DNA of 64,000 bases from an uncultured Maribacter sp. (GTDB lineage Bacteria > Bacteroidota > Bacteroidia > Flavobacteriales > Flavobacteriaceae): positions 186,001 to 250,000 of the forward strand of contig CANMKG010000006.1 in the NCBI GenBank assembly GCA_947498505.1. The letters run 5' to 3'. The notes beneath the pieces are model-generated. The model ran no database searches. It saw only the letters and a list, made by a program, of their open reading frames with translations, and was not told where the DNA came from. Shown here in pieces: positions 17,118 through 26,734 of this stretch (positions are counted from its first letter, which is position 1; each line of letters starts with the position of its first letter). The translations under genes were made by a program, and so were the position numbers.

Positions 17118-19607
17118 ATGTATGTAGTAAAAAGAGACGGGAGAAAGGAGCTTGTAATGTTCGACAAAATTACAGCAAGAGTACGCAAATTATGTTATGG
17201 ATTAAACCCATTGGTAGACCCATTAAAGGTTGCAATGCGTGTTATAGAGGGTTTATATGATGGAGTTACAACTTCTGAGTTAGATAACCTTGCAGCAGAA
17301 ATAGCGGCAACCATGACAACAATGCATCCAGATTACGCAAAACTAGCCGCACGTATATCCGTTTCTAACCTTCATAAAAACACGAAAAAATCGTTTTCTG
17401 AGACCATGAAGGATTTATACCTTTATGTAAATCCAAGAACTGAGAAAAAAGCACCTCTATTATCTGATGAGGTTTATAAGGTGATTTCTGAAAATGCTGA
17501 AAGATTAGATTCTACAATAATTTATAACCGAGATTTTAGCTACGATTATTTTGGTTTTAAAACACTTGAACGTTCTTATTTATTAAAAATTAATGGTGCA
17601 ATAGCAGAACGCCCTCAGCATATGTTAATGCGAGTTTCAGTTGGAATTCATCTAAATGATTTAGATGCTGCAATTGAGACATACGAGTTAATGTCTAAAA
17701 AATATTTTACGCATGCTACACCAACTCTTTTTAACTCAGGAACACCAAAACCGCAAATGTCGTCATGTTTCCTATTGGCTATGCAAGACGACAGTATAGA
17801 TGGTATTTATGATACGTTAAAACAAACGGCAAAAATCTCACAATCTGCAGGTGGTATAGGATTGTCAATTCATAATGTTAGAGCAACGGGATCATATATA
17901 GCGGGTACAAACGGAACATCTAATGGTATTGTTCCAATGCTTCGTGTATTTAATGATACTGCTAGATATGTGGATCAGGGAGGTGGAAAACGAAAAGGAA
18001 GTTTTGCCATTTACATGGAACCTTGGCACGCCGATATTTTTGAATTTTTGGACTTGAAAAAAAATCATGGTAAAGAAGAAATGCGTGCTAGAGATTTATT
18101 CTATGCAATGTGGATTTCGGATTTATTCATGAAAAGAGTTGAGGCTAATGCAGATTGGACTTTAATGTGCCCGAATGAGTGCCCAGGATTGTTTACACAC
18201 CATAGTGAAGAGTTTGAAACCCTTTATTTAAAATACGAAGCAGAAGGTAAAGGCCGAAAAACGGTGAAGGCACGTGAACTTTGGGAGAAAATACTAGAAT
18301 CTCAAATAGAAACGGGAACACCATATATGCTGTATAAAGATGCAGCAAACCGTAAGAGTAATCAAAAGAATTTGGGAACAATACGTTCTTCAAATTTATG
18401 TACAGAGATAATGGAGTATACATCTCCAGATGAAGTTGCAGTATGTAATTTAGCATCAATTGCTTTACCAATGTTTGTAAAAAATGGAGCATTTGATCAT
18501 AAAGAATTGTTTAAGGTTACTAAACGCGTAACTAAGAACCTTAATAAGGTAATTGATAGAAACTATTACCCAGTAAAGGAAGCAGAAAACTCTAATATGA
18601 GGCATAGACCTATTGGACTTGGTGTTCAAGGTTTAGCAGATGCTTTTATACTGCTGCGCATGCCATTTACAAGTGATGAGGCTAAGCAATTAAACCAAGA
18701 GATTTTTGAAACGCTCTATTTTGCGGCGGTAACAGCTTCTATGGAAATGGCAAAAGAAGAAGGAGCATATTCGTCATATGAAGGTTCGCCAATATCTCAA
18801 GGAGAATTTCAGTATAATCTTTGGGGAATTAAAGATGAAGAACTTTCGGGAAGATGGAACTGGGATAAATTAAGAAAAGATGTTAAGAAAAATGGTGTTC
18901 GTAATTCACTTTTAGTAGCGCCTATGCCTACAGCTTCTACATCTCAAATATTAGGTAATAATGAATGTTTTGAACCTTATACATCAAACATTTATACAAG
19001 AAGAGTGCTTTCTGGAGAGTTTATTGTTGTAAATAAGCATTTGCTAGAAGATTTGGTTGCTTTAGGTTTGTGGAATGAAAATATGAAGCAAGAATTAATG
19101 CGTGCTAATGGCTCTATTCAACATATTGAGACTATTCCACAAGATATTAGAGATTTGTATAAAACCGTTTGGGAGCTTAGTATGAAGGATATCATTGATA
19201 TGAGTCGTCAACGAGGTTACTTTATTGATCAAAGCCAGTCATTGAATTTGTTCATGGAAAATGCAAATTATTCAAAACTAACTTCAATGCATTTTTATGC
19301 TTGGAAAAGTGGTTTAAAAACGGGAATGTATTATTTAAGAACAAAAGCGGCGGTAGATGCTATTAAGTTTACTTTAGATAATACTAAAAAGAAAGAAGTT
19401 CCTGTTAGCGTTGCAGCAGAAGCTGAAGTTGTAGCAGCAACACCTCCATCTGTGGATGAGGCAAAAGAACTCAGTGTTAAGTCTACAACGGTTACTCAAG
19501 CAGAGGAAATAGATGTACAACCTATGACACCAGAGGAGATGAAAGAAATGATTGCTAGAGCCAAGGAAGGCCAAGGAGATGATGACTGTTTAATGTGTGG
19601 GTCTTAG
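17118..19607 (+). CDS. nrdA: Ribonucleoside-diphosphate reductase, alpha subunit
   Basis: 829 residues. An ATP-cone allosteric domain covers about 1-90 ([20 protein letters not shown]). Catalytic residues are visible: the redox Cys in SSCFLLAM (about 217), NLCTEI with the Asn/Cys/Glu triad (about 434-438), and the second redox Cys in EVAVCNLAS. The C-terminus DDDCLMCGS has the CxxC pair that re-reduces the active site by thioredoxin. Reduces NDPs with the radical from NrdB. The 50 residues before the tail are Ala/Val/Glu-rich and flexible. A terminator follows at 19631. Confidence 0.97.
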   Translation: MYVVKRDGRKELVMFDKITARVRKLCYGLNPLVDPLKVAMRVIEGLYDGVTTSELDNLAAEIAATMTTMHPDYAKLAARISVSNLHKNTKKSFSETMKDLYLYVNPRTEKKAPLLSDEVYKVISENAERLDSTIIYNRDFSYDYFGFKTLERSYLLKINGAIAERPQHMLMRVSVGIHLNDLDAAIETYELMSKKYFTHATPTLFNSGTPKPQMSSCFLLAMQDDSIDGIYDTLKQTAKISQSAGGIGLSIHNVRATGSYIAGTNGTSNGIVPMLRVFNDTARYVDQGGGKRKGSFAIYMEPWHADIFEFLDLKKNHGKEEMRARDLFYAMWISDLFMKRVEANADWTLMCPNECPGLFTHHSEEFETLYLKYEAEGKGRKTVKARELWEKILESQIETGTPYMLYKDAANRKSNQKNLGTIRSSNLCTEIMEYTSPDEVAVCNLASIALPMFVKNGAFDHKELFKVTKRVTKNLNKVIDRNYYPVKEAENSNMRHRPIGLGVQGLADAFILLRMPFTSDEAKQLNQEIFETLYFAAVTASMEMAKEEGAYSSYEGSPISQGEFQYNLWGIKDEELSGRWNWDKLRKDVKKNGVRNSLLVAPMPTASTSQILGNNECFEPYTSNIYTRRVLSGEFIVVNKHLLEDLVALGLWNENMKQELMRANGSIQHIETIPQDIRDLYKTVWELSMKDIIDMSRQRGYFIDQSQSLNLFMENANYSKLTSMHFYAWKSGLKTGMYYLRTKAAVDAIKFTLDNTKKKEVPVSVAAEAEVVAATPPSVDEAKELSVKSTTVTQAEEIDVQPMTPEEMKEMIARAKEGQGDDDCLMCGS

Positions 19608-19630
19608 TAGAAAAATTGTATTATAGAAAT

Positions 19631-19665
19631 AAAAAATCCCGAGTAGTAATACTCGGGATTTTTTT
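19631..19665 (+). terminator. nrdBA terminator
   Basis: ATCCCGAGTA (19636-19645) and TACTCGGGAT (19650-19659) pair perfectly around a GTAA loop, with an A-run before and a T-run to 19665. Located 24 bases after the nrdA stop. Confidence 0.88.
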
Positions 19666-20157
19666 ATGTTTTAGGAATTATAATATGTTTACAGTTCCAT
19701 GTATTTTTTAAAGTATGGTTTTAATAATATGGAACAAGCAAAAGCCAAAATATATACGAATAAAATTATGATATGTTTTTCCATAAAATTAAAATTTAAA
19801 AAGTGAATCAAGTGTAATATCAATAAAAAAACGAAAATATATTAGATATATTGCTATATAAATCGTTAAATTTTTATAAATAACCGTATTATTTACATTT
19901 TATAGATAAAATACTACCTGTTTATCTTTTAAGTACTACATATAAATAGCATGATTTTTAAATCAGTTTATAGATTTTTATGCATTATTTTTTTGTAATA
20001 ATAATATAATACCCTTGAGAGAAGAATAAGTATAATGTAAACAATCATAATATTAATGTAAGAATCCATGAATTCAAAACGAACAAGTGGTACTATTCTT
20101 ACAATTTATTGTTGCTGTATGTCGAAAAGATTAAAATATTCGATGAAATACATAAAG

Positions 20158-20179
20158 AAGCCTGAGAAACCCCAGGCTT
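20158..20179 (-). terminator. Possible terminator of the dehydrogenase operon
   Basis: AAGCCTG (20158-20164) and CAGGCTT (20173-20179), loop of 8, lies 22 bases after the stop of the minus-strand gene at 20201. The following minus-strand sequence is only moderately T-rich. Confidence 0.45.
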
Positions 20180-20200
20180 AAAAATTTTAAGAGTGTAATT

Positions 20201-20848
20201 TTAAAGGGACCAGGCTTTTCCTCCAGTTAATTCTTCTAAATCACCACACCCTTTATATTCACCAGGTATAGGTAAGTAAGCAAGTACCTCTTCTCCTACA
20301 TATTCAGATGTTTTATAACCCCAAATAGTAAGTCCCCTAACGCTGTTGGCAAAGCCAAACAAGGCAGTTTTATCATCTAACTCAGACGAGTTGCCTTCTT
20401 TTAGACTTATGTTATAGTCTGCTACGGATTTGGTGTAATTTTTCTCCTCTTCTTTGGTGACTTTTAGTGCTTGAGCTAAAACAGGTTCTATATCTTGAGC
20501 ATTTAAATCATTAACAATTTCTTTTCCTGAACTTTTTAACGTTACATTTACAAACTTTTTCATTGTCATTTTTAAAAAATCCTGCTGTTCTTTCTCCATA
20601 ACTTCATTAGCAAAACGATCAATGAAGATATTAACCTGAACCTCTGAAGCAGAAGGAGTGTCGGTTTTAGGTAAGATTAAATCTACCAAATTGGTAATTA
20701 ACGAGCCTTCCTCCTTACTAAAAAAGTCTGGAGTCCATTCTAGTACAGTTTCAGTTTTACAACTTTGAAAAATACTAATTAGTGTAGGGGTGGCTACTGC
20801 ATAGCCTAGAGATAACCCCATATTTTTGAGAGCTTTTCTTCTGTCCAT
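20201..20848 (-). CDS. Gluconate 2-dehydrogenase subunit 3-family protein (dehydrogenase small subunit)
   Basis: 215 residues. The N-terminus MDRRKALKNMGLSLGYAVA is Tat-like (RRKALK) and is followed by a cysteine (FQSCKTE, about residue 30), so it may be exported folded with its partner and possibly lipid-anchored. The rest is helical, including TLISNL-type blocks around LITNLVDLILPKTDTPSASE, the typical family start. Known role: small or hitch-hiker subunit of membrane-associated FAD sugar dehydrogenases. Its ATG overlaps the stop of the GMC subunit gene by one base (TAATG), so the two subunits are made together; the GMC protein has no signal of its own. Confidence 0.9.
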   Translation of the reverse strand: MDRRKALKNMGLSLGYAVATPTLISIFQSCKTETVLEWTPDFFSKEEGSLITNLVDLILPKTDTPSASEVQVNIFIDRFANEVMEKEQQDFLKMTMKKFVNVTLKSSGKEIVNDLNAQDIEPVLAQALKVTKEEEKNYTKSVADYNISLKEGNSSELDDKTALFGFANSVRGLTIWGYKTSEYVGEEVLAYLPIPGEYKGCGDLEELTGGKAWSL

Positions 20849-22566
20849 TATAAGTTTCCATTTTTAAGTTCTTGTGCGGCATGGTTAGCGGCTCTGGCCG
20901 AAAAAGCCATATAAGTTAATGAAGGGTTAACACAACTAGCAGATGTCATAAATGAACCATCTGTAACATATACATTTGGAACATCGTGTAAGGCATTATT
21001 TCCATCTAGTACAGATGTTTTTCTATTTCTTCCCATACGAGCAGTTCCCATTTCATGAATACCTAGACCTAAACCTGTTTCTCTATCAAATGGTTCTACA
21101 TCTCGCAATCCCGCTTTTGTAAGCATATCAACAGCTGATTGCATCATATCCTTACGCATATTTAATTCATTTTCTTTGAACTCTGCATCAAAAGTAACGG
21201 TTGGAAGTCCCCATTGATCTAACTTATCATAATCAAGGGTAAATTTATTATCTTGATATGGTAGTACTTCTCCAAATCCACCAAAACCAAAAGACCACCC
21301 CCCTGGTTTTAAAATAGCTTCTTTAAGGTCTTTTCCATGAGATAATTCAGAAATACTATCTTGCCAATTTCCTCTCCTGGCACCACCTTGGTAACCAAAA
21401 CCTCTTACATAATCCTTTCTATTTGTATCACCTCCTAGGTTTCTAAAGCGAGGAAGATATATACCGCCTGGTTTTCTTCCCTTATAATATTTATCATCGT
21501 ATCCATCCATTTTCCCAGAAGCACCTACACCTAAATGATGATCCATGATATTTCGACCTAATTGATCAGAATCATTTCCCATTCCGTTTGGAAAGCGATC
21601 AGATTTTGACTGCATTAAAATAGAGGTTGAAGCTATTGCAGAGGCACATAAGAAAATTACTTTTGCTTTAAACTCAAAAGTTTCTTTTGTAATACGATCT
21701 ATTACTTTAACGCCGGTTGCTTTTTTTGTGTTTGGATCATAAATCACTTCGTGAACAATGGAATCAGGTCTTAAAGTCATATTTCCTGTTGCCTCTGCGG
21801 CTGGCAAAGTAGAAGATAAACTGCTAAAATATGCTCCAAAAGGACAACCTCTTATACAACGATTTCTGAACTGGCATCGTGTTCTTCCTGCACCTTCAAA
21901 TTTTTTATTACTGTTTATATGGGCAACACGCCCAGCTGTCATAACACGGCCATCAAAATTTTCTGAAACTTTTTCTCTTACGTGTTGTTCAACACAATTG
22001 AGTTCTATCATTGGCTCAAACTGTCCGTCAGGTAGTTGAGGGAGTCCTAACTTTTCACCAGTAACACCTATATAAGATTCTACTTTATCATACCAAGGTG
22101 CAATATCTTTATAACGTACTGGCCAATCAACTCCGTGACCATCTTCTTTGTTTGCTTTAAAATCAAAGTCACTCCAACGATAGCTATGTCGACCCCATTG
22201 CAAAGACCTACCACCAACATGATAACCACGCATCCAATCAAAACGTTTTGTTTCATTGTATGGATGTTCATTGTCATTTACAAACCACATAGAACTTGCG
22301 GCATTTGTAGTGTAGCCTGTTCTATTTTGTTTAGGTTGTTTTTTAATGTCTTCTTGGGTGGGTTGTCCTCCATTTGGAAAATCCCAGGGGTCTTTATGAG
22401 CGGTGGTATAATCTTTAATATGTTCCACCATTTTGCCCCTTTCCAATACCAGAGTTTTTAAACCATTTTCACAGAGTTCTTTTGCGGCCCAACCACCACT
22501 AATTCCAGTTCCAACGACTATTGCGTCGTAAGAGTCTTGCTCTTCGTTGTAGTAAAATTTGCTCAT
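20848..22566 (-). CDS. GMC-family FAD sugar dehydrogenase, large subunit (glucoside 3-dehydrogenase-like)
   Basis: 572 residues. FAD-binding GxGxxG in VVGTGISGGWAAKEL (about 17-31) and ERG at 42-44. The C-terminal half ends with HEMGTARMG and NPSLTYMAF, giving the His and Asn of the GMC active site. Cys231, Cys237 and Cys241 (CQFRNRCIRGCPFG) form a cluster like that holding a 3Fe-4S centre in FAD-dependent glucose dehydrogenases with a small subunit. No signal peptide; export would ride on the Tat signal of the small subunit. Family knowledge: enzymes of this type oxidise C3 of glucosides or C2 of gluconate. The neighbouring isomerases, Gfo/Idh protein and DUF1080 lipoprotein favour C3 oxidation. 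No cytochrome acceptor gene is next to it. Confidence 0.88.
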   Translation of the reverse strand: MSKFYYNEEQDSYDAIVVGTGISGGWAAKELCENGLKTLVLERGKMVEHIKDYTTAHKDPWDFPNGGQPTQEDIKKQPKQNRTGYTTNAASSMWFVNDNEHPYNETKRFDWMRGYHVGGRSLQWGRHSYRWSDFDFKANKEDGHGVDWPVRYKDIAPWYDKVESYIGVTGEKLGLPQLPDGQFEPMIELNCVEQHVREKVSENFDGRVMTAGRVAHINSNKKFEGAGRTRCQFRNRCIRGCPFGAYFSSLSSTLPAAEATGNMTLRPDSIVHEVIYDPNTKKATGVKVIDRITKETFEFKAKVIFLCASAIASTSILMQSKSDRFPNGMGNDSDQLGRNIMDHHLGVGASGKMDGYDDKYYKGRKPGGIYLPRFRNLGGDTNRKDYVRGFGYQGGARRGNWQDSISELSHGKDLKEAILKPGGWSFGFGGFGEVLPYQDNKFTLDYDKLDQWGLPTVTFDAEFKENELNMRKDMMQSAVDMLTKAGLRDVEPFDRETGLGLGIHEMGTARMGRNRKTSVLDGNNALHDVPNVYVTDGSFMTSASCVNPSLTYMAFSARAANHAAQELKNGNL

Positions 22567-22651
22567 TTATTTAGTTTGTTTAATCCTTAAATTTATCAAT
22601 TATATATTGAATATTACATATATATGATTTAATATTGTTGGAATACTTGTA

Positions 22652-22672
22652 AATATTACGTTTACATATTGC
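22652..22672. promoter_or_regulatory. 21-bp element shared with the 27-kb sugar gene (copy 1)
   Basis: AATATTACGTTTACATATTGC here and AATATAACGATTACATATTGC at 26811-26831 differ at two of 21 positions. This copy lies between the divergent dehydrogenase and isomerase genes, 86 bases from one start and 68 from the other. The half TGTAAACG read on the minus strand resembles LacI-family operator halves; TACATATTGC could also be a -7-like box. No regulator gene is in the cluster. Confidence 0.55.
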
Positions 22673-22740
22673 GAAAAAAGCAAAATCAATATTTAAGACA
22701 CTTATCAATACCAAGTTGTAGAACTAAAAATCAATTTAAA

Positions 22741-23751
22741 ATGGAAAGAATAAAATTTATGAAAAGAGGAGCTTTTGCCCTTATGGCAATTTCCTTATTT
22801 GGGAGTTATTCATGTAAAGAAAAAAAAGCTGATAAAGCCGAAAAAGCTGAAGCCATAGAAGTTGTCGAAACCATAGAAGTTGAAGATTCTTTTTTCAAAC
22901 TATCATTAGCACAATGGTCTATGCACAACATGATTTTTAATGATGGTGTTGATCCATATTCTTTTGCGGAAAAAGCAAAGTCATGGGGTTTTGAAGGGCT
23001 TGAATATGTAAGTGGATTATATTACAACGAATTAAAAAAGTCTGATTTTTCACATGAGGCGATGGAAAATTTTGTAAAAAAGTCTAATGCTGAAGCTGAA
23101 AAACACGGACTTAAAAATGTGCTGATAATGGTTGACGGTCAAGGGGATTTAGCACTAAGTAATCCAGACGAAAGAAAAAAAGCGGTTGAAAATCATTATA
23201 AATGGGTAAATGCTGCTGCCGACATGAATTGTCATTCTATCAGAGTTAATTTAAATGGTAGTAGTAATCCAGATGAATGGAAAAAGAATGCTGCTGACGG
23301 TTTAAAGCAATTGGCAACTTATGCTAAGGATAAAAATATTAATATTGTAGTCGAAAATCACGGAGGGTTATCATCTAACGGCGCATTGTTAGCTGAAGTT
23401 ATGACGATGGTTAATATGAGCAATTGTGGTACTTTGCCAGATTTTGGAAATTTTTGCATTGTTAGAAATGACCCTAAAGATTATGCTAAGGGTTGTGCGG
23501 AAAGTTATGATAACTATAAAGGTGTAGAGGAGTTAATGCCTCATGCAAAAGCAGTTAGCGCTAAGTCTTATGATTTTGATGCAGATGGAAAAGAGACAAC
23601 AATAGACTATAAAAAAATGCTTCAAATAGTAAAAAACGCAGGATACAACGGATATATTGGTGTTGAATATGAAGGAAGAAAATTAGGGGAAGAAGAAGGT
23701 ATACTTGCAACAAAAAACTTATTACTTACTGCATCTAAAAATTTAGAATAA
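22741..23751 (+). CDS. Sugar phosphate isomerase/epimerase-like TIM barrel, lipoprotein
   Basis: 336 residues from ATG 22741; the frame opens earlier at a TTG but that would bury the signal peptide. The start MERIKFMKRGAFALMAISLF leads to a lipobox-like SYSC with Cys25, then a lysine/glutamate-rich linker (about 26-50), so the protein should be anchored outside the cytoplasm. The barrel follows: LSLAQWSMHNMIF, GFEGLEYVSGLYY, NIVVENHGG (metal-binding Glu), LPDFGNFC and GYIGVEYEGR. This is the xylose-isomerase-like AP-endonuclease-2 fold. In keto-sugar pathways members act as lyases, hydratases or epimerases on 3-keto sugars. First gene of a likely three-gene operon with MFS and Gfo/Idh genes (gaps of 38 and 43 bases). 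Confidence 0.88.
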   Translation: MERIKFMKRGAFALMAISLFGSYSCKEKKADKAEKAEAIEVVETIEVEDSFFKLSLAQWSMHNMIFNDGVDPYSFAEKAKSWGFEGLEYVSGLYYNELKKSDFSHEAMENFVKKSNAEAEKHGLKNVLIMVDGQGDLALSNPDERKKAVENHYKWVNAAADMNCHSIRVNLNGSSNPDEWKKNAADGLKQLATYAKDKNINIVVENHGGLSSNGALLAEVMTMVNMSNCGTLPDFGNFCIVRNDPKDYAKGCAESYDNYKGVEELMPHAKAVSAKSYDFDADGKETTIDYKKMLQIVKNAGYNGYIGVEYEGRKLGEEEGILATKNLLLTASKNLE

Positions 23752-23789
23752 AATTTTACAAATAAAACAAACAACCAAAACTTGATTAA

Positions 23790-25022
23790 ATGGAGAGTGT
23801 AAACAAAAATCAGATTTTTTTAGCGGCTTGTATTTCGCTAATCGTAACTTCAATGACATTTGCTATTAGAGCAGGTATTCTTACTCAATTAGGGGTAGAT
23901 TTTGAAATCTCTAATAAAGAATTAGGTTGGATTAACAGTATGGCATTTCTAGGATTTCCTCTTGCAATGATTTTAGGAGGGTTACTTTATAATTCTGTTG
24001 GAGCTAAAAAACTTATGATTGTTGCCTTTGTATGTCATATGTTAGGTTTATTGTTAACCATTTTTGCTGGTGGTTTTTGGACTTTAATTATATCAACATT
24101 CTTTATTGGTTTTGCAAACGGCTCTGTAGAAGCGGCGTGTAACCCTATGATTGCAGAAATGTATACGAATAACAGAACAGCAATGTTAAATAAATTTCAT
24201 GTTTGGTTTCCTGGAGGTCTTGTAATAGGTGCACTTGTTACCAAATTTTTAACAGATGCGGGTATGGGATGGCAGACTTTAATAGCAACAATGTTAATTC
24301 CAACCTTAATTTACGGGTATTTAATATTCACTCAAAAATTCCCGGAGAGTAAGAATATGGAAACCAATACTTCTAATAATATTAAAGCTTTAGCAAGTCC
24401 ATTATTTATTTTTATTGCTGTTTGTATGACATTAACTGCAGTTTCTGAATTTATACCTCAGCAATGGATAGAAACCATACTTGGTAGCTCTGGAGCTAGT
24501 CCTATGTTAGTTCTAGCATTGGTTACAGGTATAATGGCATTAGGTAGGTTTTTTGCTGGCCCAATTGTACATAAATTAAACCCAACTGGAGTTCTTTGGA
24601 TGTCAGCAATAATAACTAGTGTTGCTATTTACCTAATGAGTATTGTTGATGGATCAATGATATATGTAGCAGCTGCTTTGTTTGCTTTAGGAGTATGCTA
24701 TTTTTGGCCAACTATGATTGGCTTTGTATCGGAATATTTGCCAAAAACAGGGGCATTAGGAATGTCTTTAGTAGGTGGAGCAGGAATGTTTGCTACCTCT
24801 ATGTGGAATCCTGTAATAGGTTCATGGTTAGATGCAGAAAAAGAAACTGCACTAGCATCTGGTCTATCAGGTGCATTGGCCGAAATTGCAGCCGGAAAAG
24901 CGGTTTTAGGAATCGTGGTTTATTTCCCTCTAGCGTTAGTGGCGTTGTTTGGAATTTTATTTTTTATGCGAAATAAAATTGAAAAAAATAGAATTGGGCA
25001 TGGGGATGAAGTCCCTGCATAA
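23790..25022 (+). CDS. MFS transporter, sugar-type
   Basis: 410 residues, twelve membrane segments, no signal peptide. Family marks: an N-terminal half with GWINSMAFLGFPLAMILGG and a second half starting after a loop near residue 190; NGSVEAACNPMIAEMY in segment 4 is typical of sugar-related transporters in Bacteroidetes gene clusters. It should carry a sugar or keto-sugar into the cytoplasm with protons. Lies between the lipoprotein isomerase and the cytoplasmic Gfo/Idh reductase, which is the order expected of make, import, then reduce. Substrate not seen. Confidence 0.88.
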   Translation: MESVNKNQIFLAACISLIVTSMTFAIRAGILTQLGVDFEISNKELGWINSMAFLGFPLAMILGGLLYNSVGAKKLMIVAFVCHMLGLLLTIFAGGFWTLIISTFFIGFANGSVEAACNPMIAEMYTNNRTAMLNKFHVWFPGGLVIGALVTKFLTDAGMGWQTLIATMLIPTLIYGYLIFTQKFPESKNMETNTSNNIKALASPLFIFIAVCMTLTAVSEFIPQQWIETILGSSGASPMLVLALVTGIMALGRFFAGPIVHKLNPTGVLWMSAIITSVAIYLMSIVDGSMIYVAAALFALGVCYFWPTMIGFVSEYLPKTGALGMSLVGGAGMFATSMWNPVIGSWLDAEKETALASGLSGALAEIAAGKAVLGIVVYFPLALVALFGILFFMRNKIEKNRIGHGDEVPA

Positions 25023-25065
25023 ACAAGTATAGAAAAATTTAGCAAAAGAAATTAAAAAGAGATTA

Positions 25066-26205
25066 ATGAGTAAAAAAATAAGATTAGGTATCCTAGGTGG
25101 AGGTGGAGATTCACTTATTGGAGTATTGCATAGAGTAGCTTCGCATATTAATGATAATTATCAAATTACTGGGGCGGTTTTTAATCCAGATTTTGAGGCC
25201 AATATGGCTTTTGCAAAGGAGATTGATGTACCTACTAACCGAATTTATAAAGATTTCGATACATTTATTGAAGAAGAAATGAAGCTTCCAAAGGAGGAGC
25301 GTATTGAAGTTTGTTCAGTGCTTACACCAAATTTTTTGCACTTTCCAATGGCTAAAAAGCTATTAGAAAATGGTTTTCACGTAATATGTGAAAAACCAAT
25401 GACTACGAGTTTGGAGGAAGCAAAAATTTTAGAAGAAACTCATAAAAAAGCAGGAACTGTATTTGCTTTAACGCATACTTATACTGGCTACCCAATGGTA
25501 CGTCAAATGCGCGAAATGATAAAAGCAGGGGCCTTAGGTAAAATACATAAGGTTGATGCTAGATATTACCAAGGATGGATAAATACTATAATTCATGATA
25601 AGGAAAAACGCTCTTCGGTTTGGCGCTTAGATCCTAAAAAGGCAGGGATAAGTTCTTGCATGGGTGATATTGGTGTACATGCGTTTAACATGGTAGAGTA
25701 TGTTACCGGATTACAAGTAGAGTCCCTATTGTGTGATTTTAATTATTTGTATGAAGATAATAAAATGGATGTTGATGGTACTGTTTTAATTCGTCTTGGA
25801 GAACATACTAAAGGTGTTATTCGCAGTAGTCAAGTTGCTACTGGGGAGGAAAATGGTTTAGCAATAACCATTTATGGAGAAAAAGCATCTTTTCGTTGGG
25901 AACAAGAAAAACCTAACTTTTTGTATAAGATGAGTGATAGTGAACCTACTCAAATTTATAAACCAGGACATGCTTATAACTCAGATTTGTCTTTAAACGG
26001 AACAAAATTACCACCGGGACATCCTGAAGGGATATTTGATTCTATGGCAAACATATATTTGGGCGCTGCAAGAGCAATTCGTGGTGAAGAATATAATGAT
26101 GGAGAGTTTCCTACTATGAAGGATGGTGTTCGTGGAATGAATTTTATTGAGGCCACTGTTGCTTCTCATAAAGAAGGCAATCTTTGGGTAAGTTTAGAAT
26201 CTTAA
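25066..26205 (+). CDS. Gfo/Idh/MocA-family oxidoreductase, cytoplasmic
   Basis: 379 residues without signal peptide. The dinucleotide-binding start LGILGGGGDSLIGVLHRVA (5-23) carries an extra GGGD loop compared with the plain GxGxxG. CEKPMTTSLEEAK (about 107-120) is the family motif with catalytic Lys. The second half has CMGDIGVHAFN, where His and Asp contact the substrate. Known of the family: NAD(P)-linked oxidation or reduction of sugars; here the likely task is reduction of an imported keto sugar or a matching oxidation. Third gene of the operon; a perfect bidirectional terminator follows at 26224. Confidence 0.9.
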   Translation: MSKKIRLGILGGGGDSLIGVLHRVASHINDNYQITGAVFNPDFEANMAFAKEIDVPTNRIYKDFDTFIEEEMKLPKEERIEVCSVLTPNFLHFPMAKKLLENGFHVICEKPMTTSLEEAKILEETHKKAGTVFALTHTYTGYPMVRQMREMIKAGALGKIHKVDARYYQGWINTIIHDKEKRSSVWRLDPKKAGISSCMGDIGVHAFNMVEYVTGLQVESLLCDFNYLYEDNKMDVDGTVLIRLGEHTKGVIRSSQVATGEENGLAITIYGEKASFRWEQEKPNFLYKMSDSEPTQIYKPGHAYNSDLSLNGTKLPPGHPEGIFDSMANIYLGAARAIRGEEYNDGEFPTMKDGVRGMNFIEATVASHKEGNLWVSLES

Positions 26206-26223
26206 TCAAAAGAAATTCATAAT

Positions 26224-26253
26224 AAAAAAGGCTACGTTTAAGTAGCCTTTTTT
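26224..26253. terminator. Bidirectional terminator
   Basis: AAAAAAGGCTAC (26224-26235) and GTAGCCTTTTTT (26242-26253) pair perfectly over 12 bp with a 6-base loop. A-run and T-run flank it, so it can end both the sugar operon and the converging ASCH gene. Confidence 0.88.
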
Positions 26254-26272
26254 ATTTGTTATTAATCATATA

Positions 26273-26734
26273 CTATCCAAAAACTTTTTCAAAGGTTTCG
26301 CATACAATAATCATGCTTTCTCTTGGAAGTCTATCATATGGCGATAATTCCCTAGAGTAATATTCCCAGTGCGTTTTTTTCCAATGATTAAGAGACTTAT
26401 CTCCTTCGCCTTCTAATTGAGCATGTTCCTCATCAATTGAAAAATAAGGTTTAAATTTAATTGATGTGGTTTTTACAATGCACTGAGCCTTTCCAGACCA
26501 GTCTGTAACTACTTTAAAATCACCAATTTTAGGTAAATTTTCGTTTCTACATTGGATGCCTAGCAAAGAGTGCGATGTAGCTTTTTTTATTCCTTTTTTA
26601 ACCAAGGTAGCACACTCATTAGCGTCTTTTTCATTGTCACAAAAATGAATTGTTTTGGGTGCTTCAACAAAAGCATCTTCAAGATGCTTATCTAAATAGT
26701 CACCCCACATGTTTCTTGCCGAAGCATTTTCCAT
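26273..26734 (-). CDS. ASCH-domain protein
   Basis: 153 residues. After a short helical lead (MWGDYLDKHLED) comes the ASCH fold at about 40-150: KKGIKKATSHSLLG with the conserved Lys-Lys-x-Thr region, PKIGDFKVVTDWSGKAQCIVKTTSI, then the acidic EEHAQLEGEGDKSLNHWKKTHWEYY typical of the group. Known: the fold is PUA-like; some members cleave modified nucleosides (N4-acetylcytidine amidohydrolase) while most are untested. It is convergent to the sugar operon and has no clear functional link with it. Confidence 0.88.
   Translation of the reverse strand: MENASARNMWGDYLDKHLEDAFVEAPKTIHFCDNEKDANECATLVKKGIKKATSHSLLGIQCRNENLPKIGDFKVVTDWSGKAQCIVKTTSIKFKPYFSIDEEHAQLEGEGDKSLNHWKKTHWEYYSRELSPYDRLPRESMIIVCETFEKVFG

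Larger units (their letters stand above)
19608..20200. other. 593-bp AT-rich gap after nrdA
   Basis: After the nrdA terminator the region is very AT-rich. Two tiny frames were seen: 31 codons on the minus strand (19784-19689; hydrophobic start MEKHIIILFVYILAF, then a basic end) and 37 codons on the plus strand (20068-20181), which runs into the hairpin at 20158. The first reads like a single-span membrane peptide; neither can be called a gene with confidence. No tRNA-like or other structured RNA was recognised. Confidence 0.4.

Noticed and set aside
20068-20181. 37-codon plus-strand frame
   Set aside because: Its 3' end forms the terminator hairpin of the opposite operon, and composition is not protein-like.
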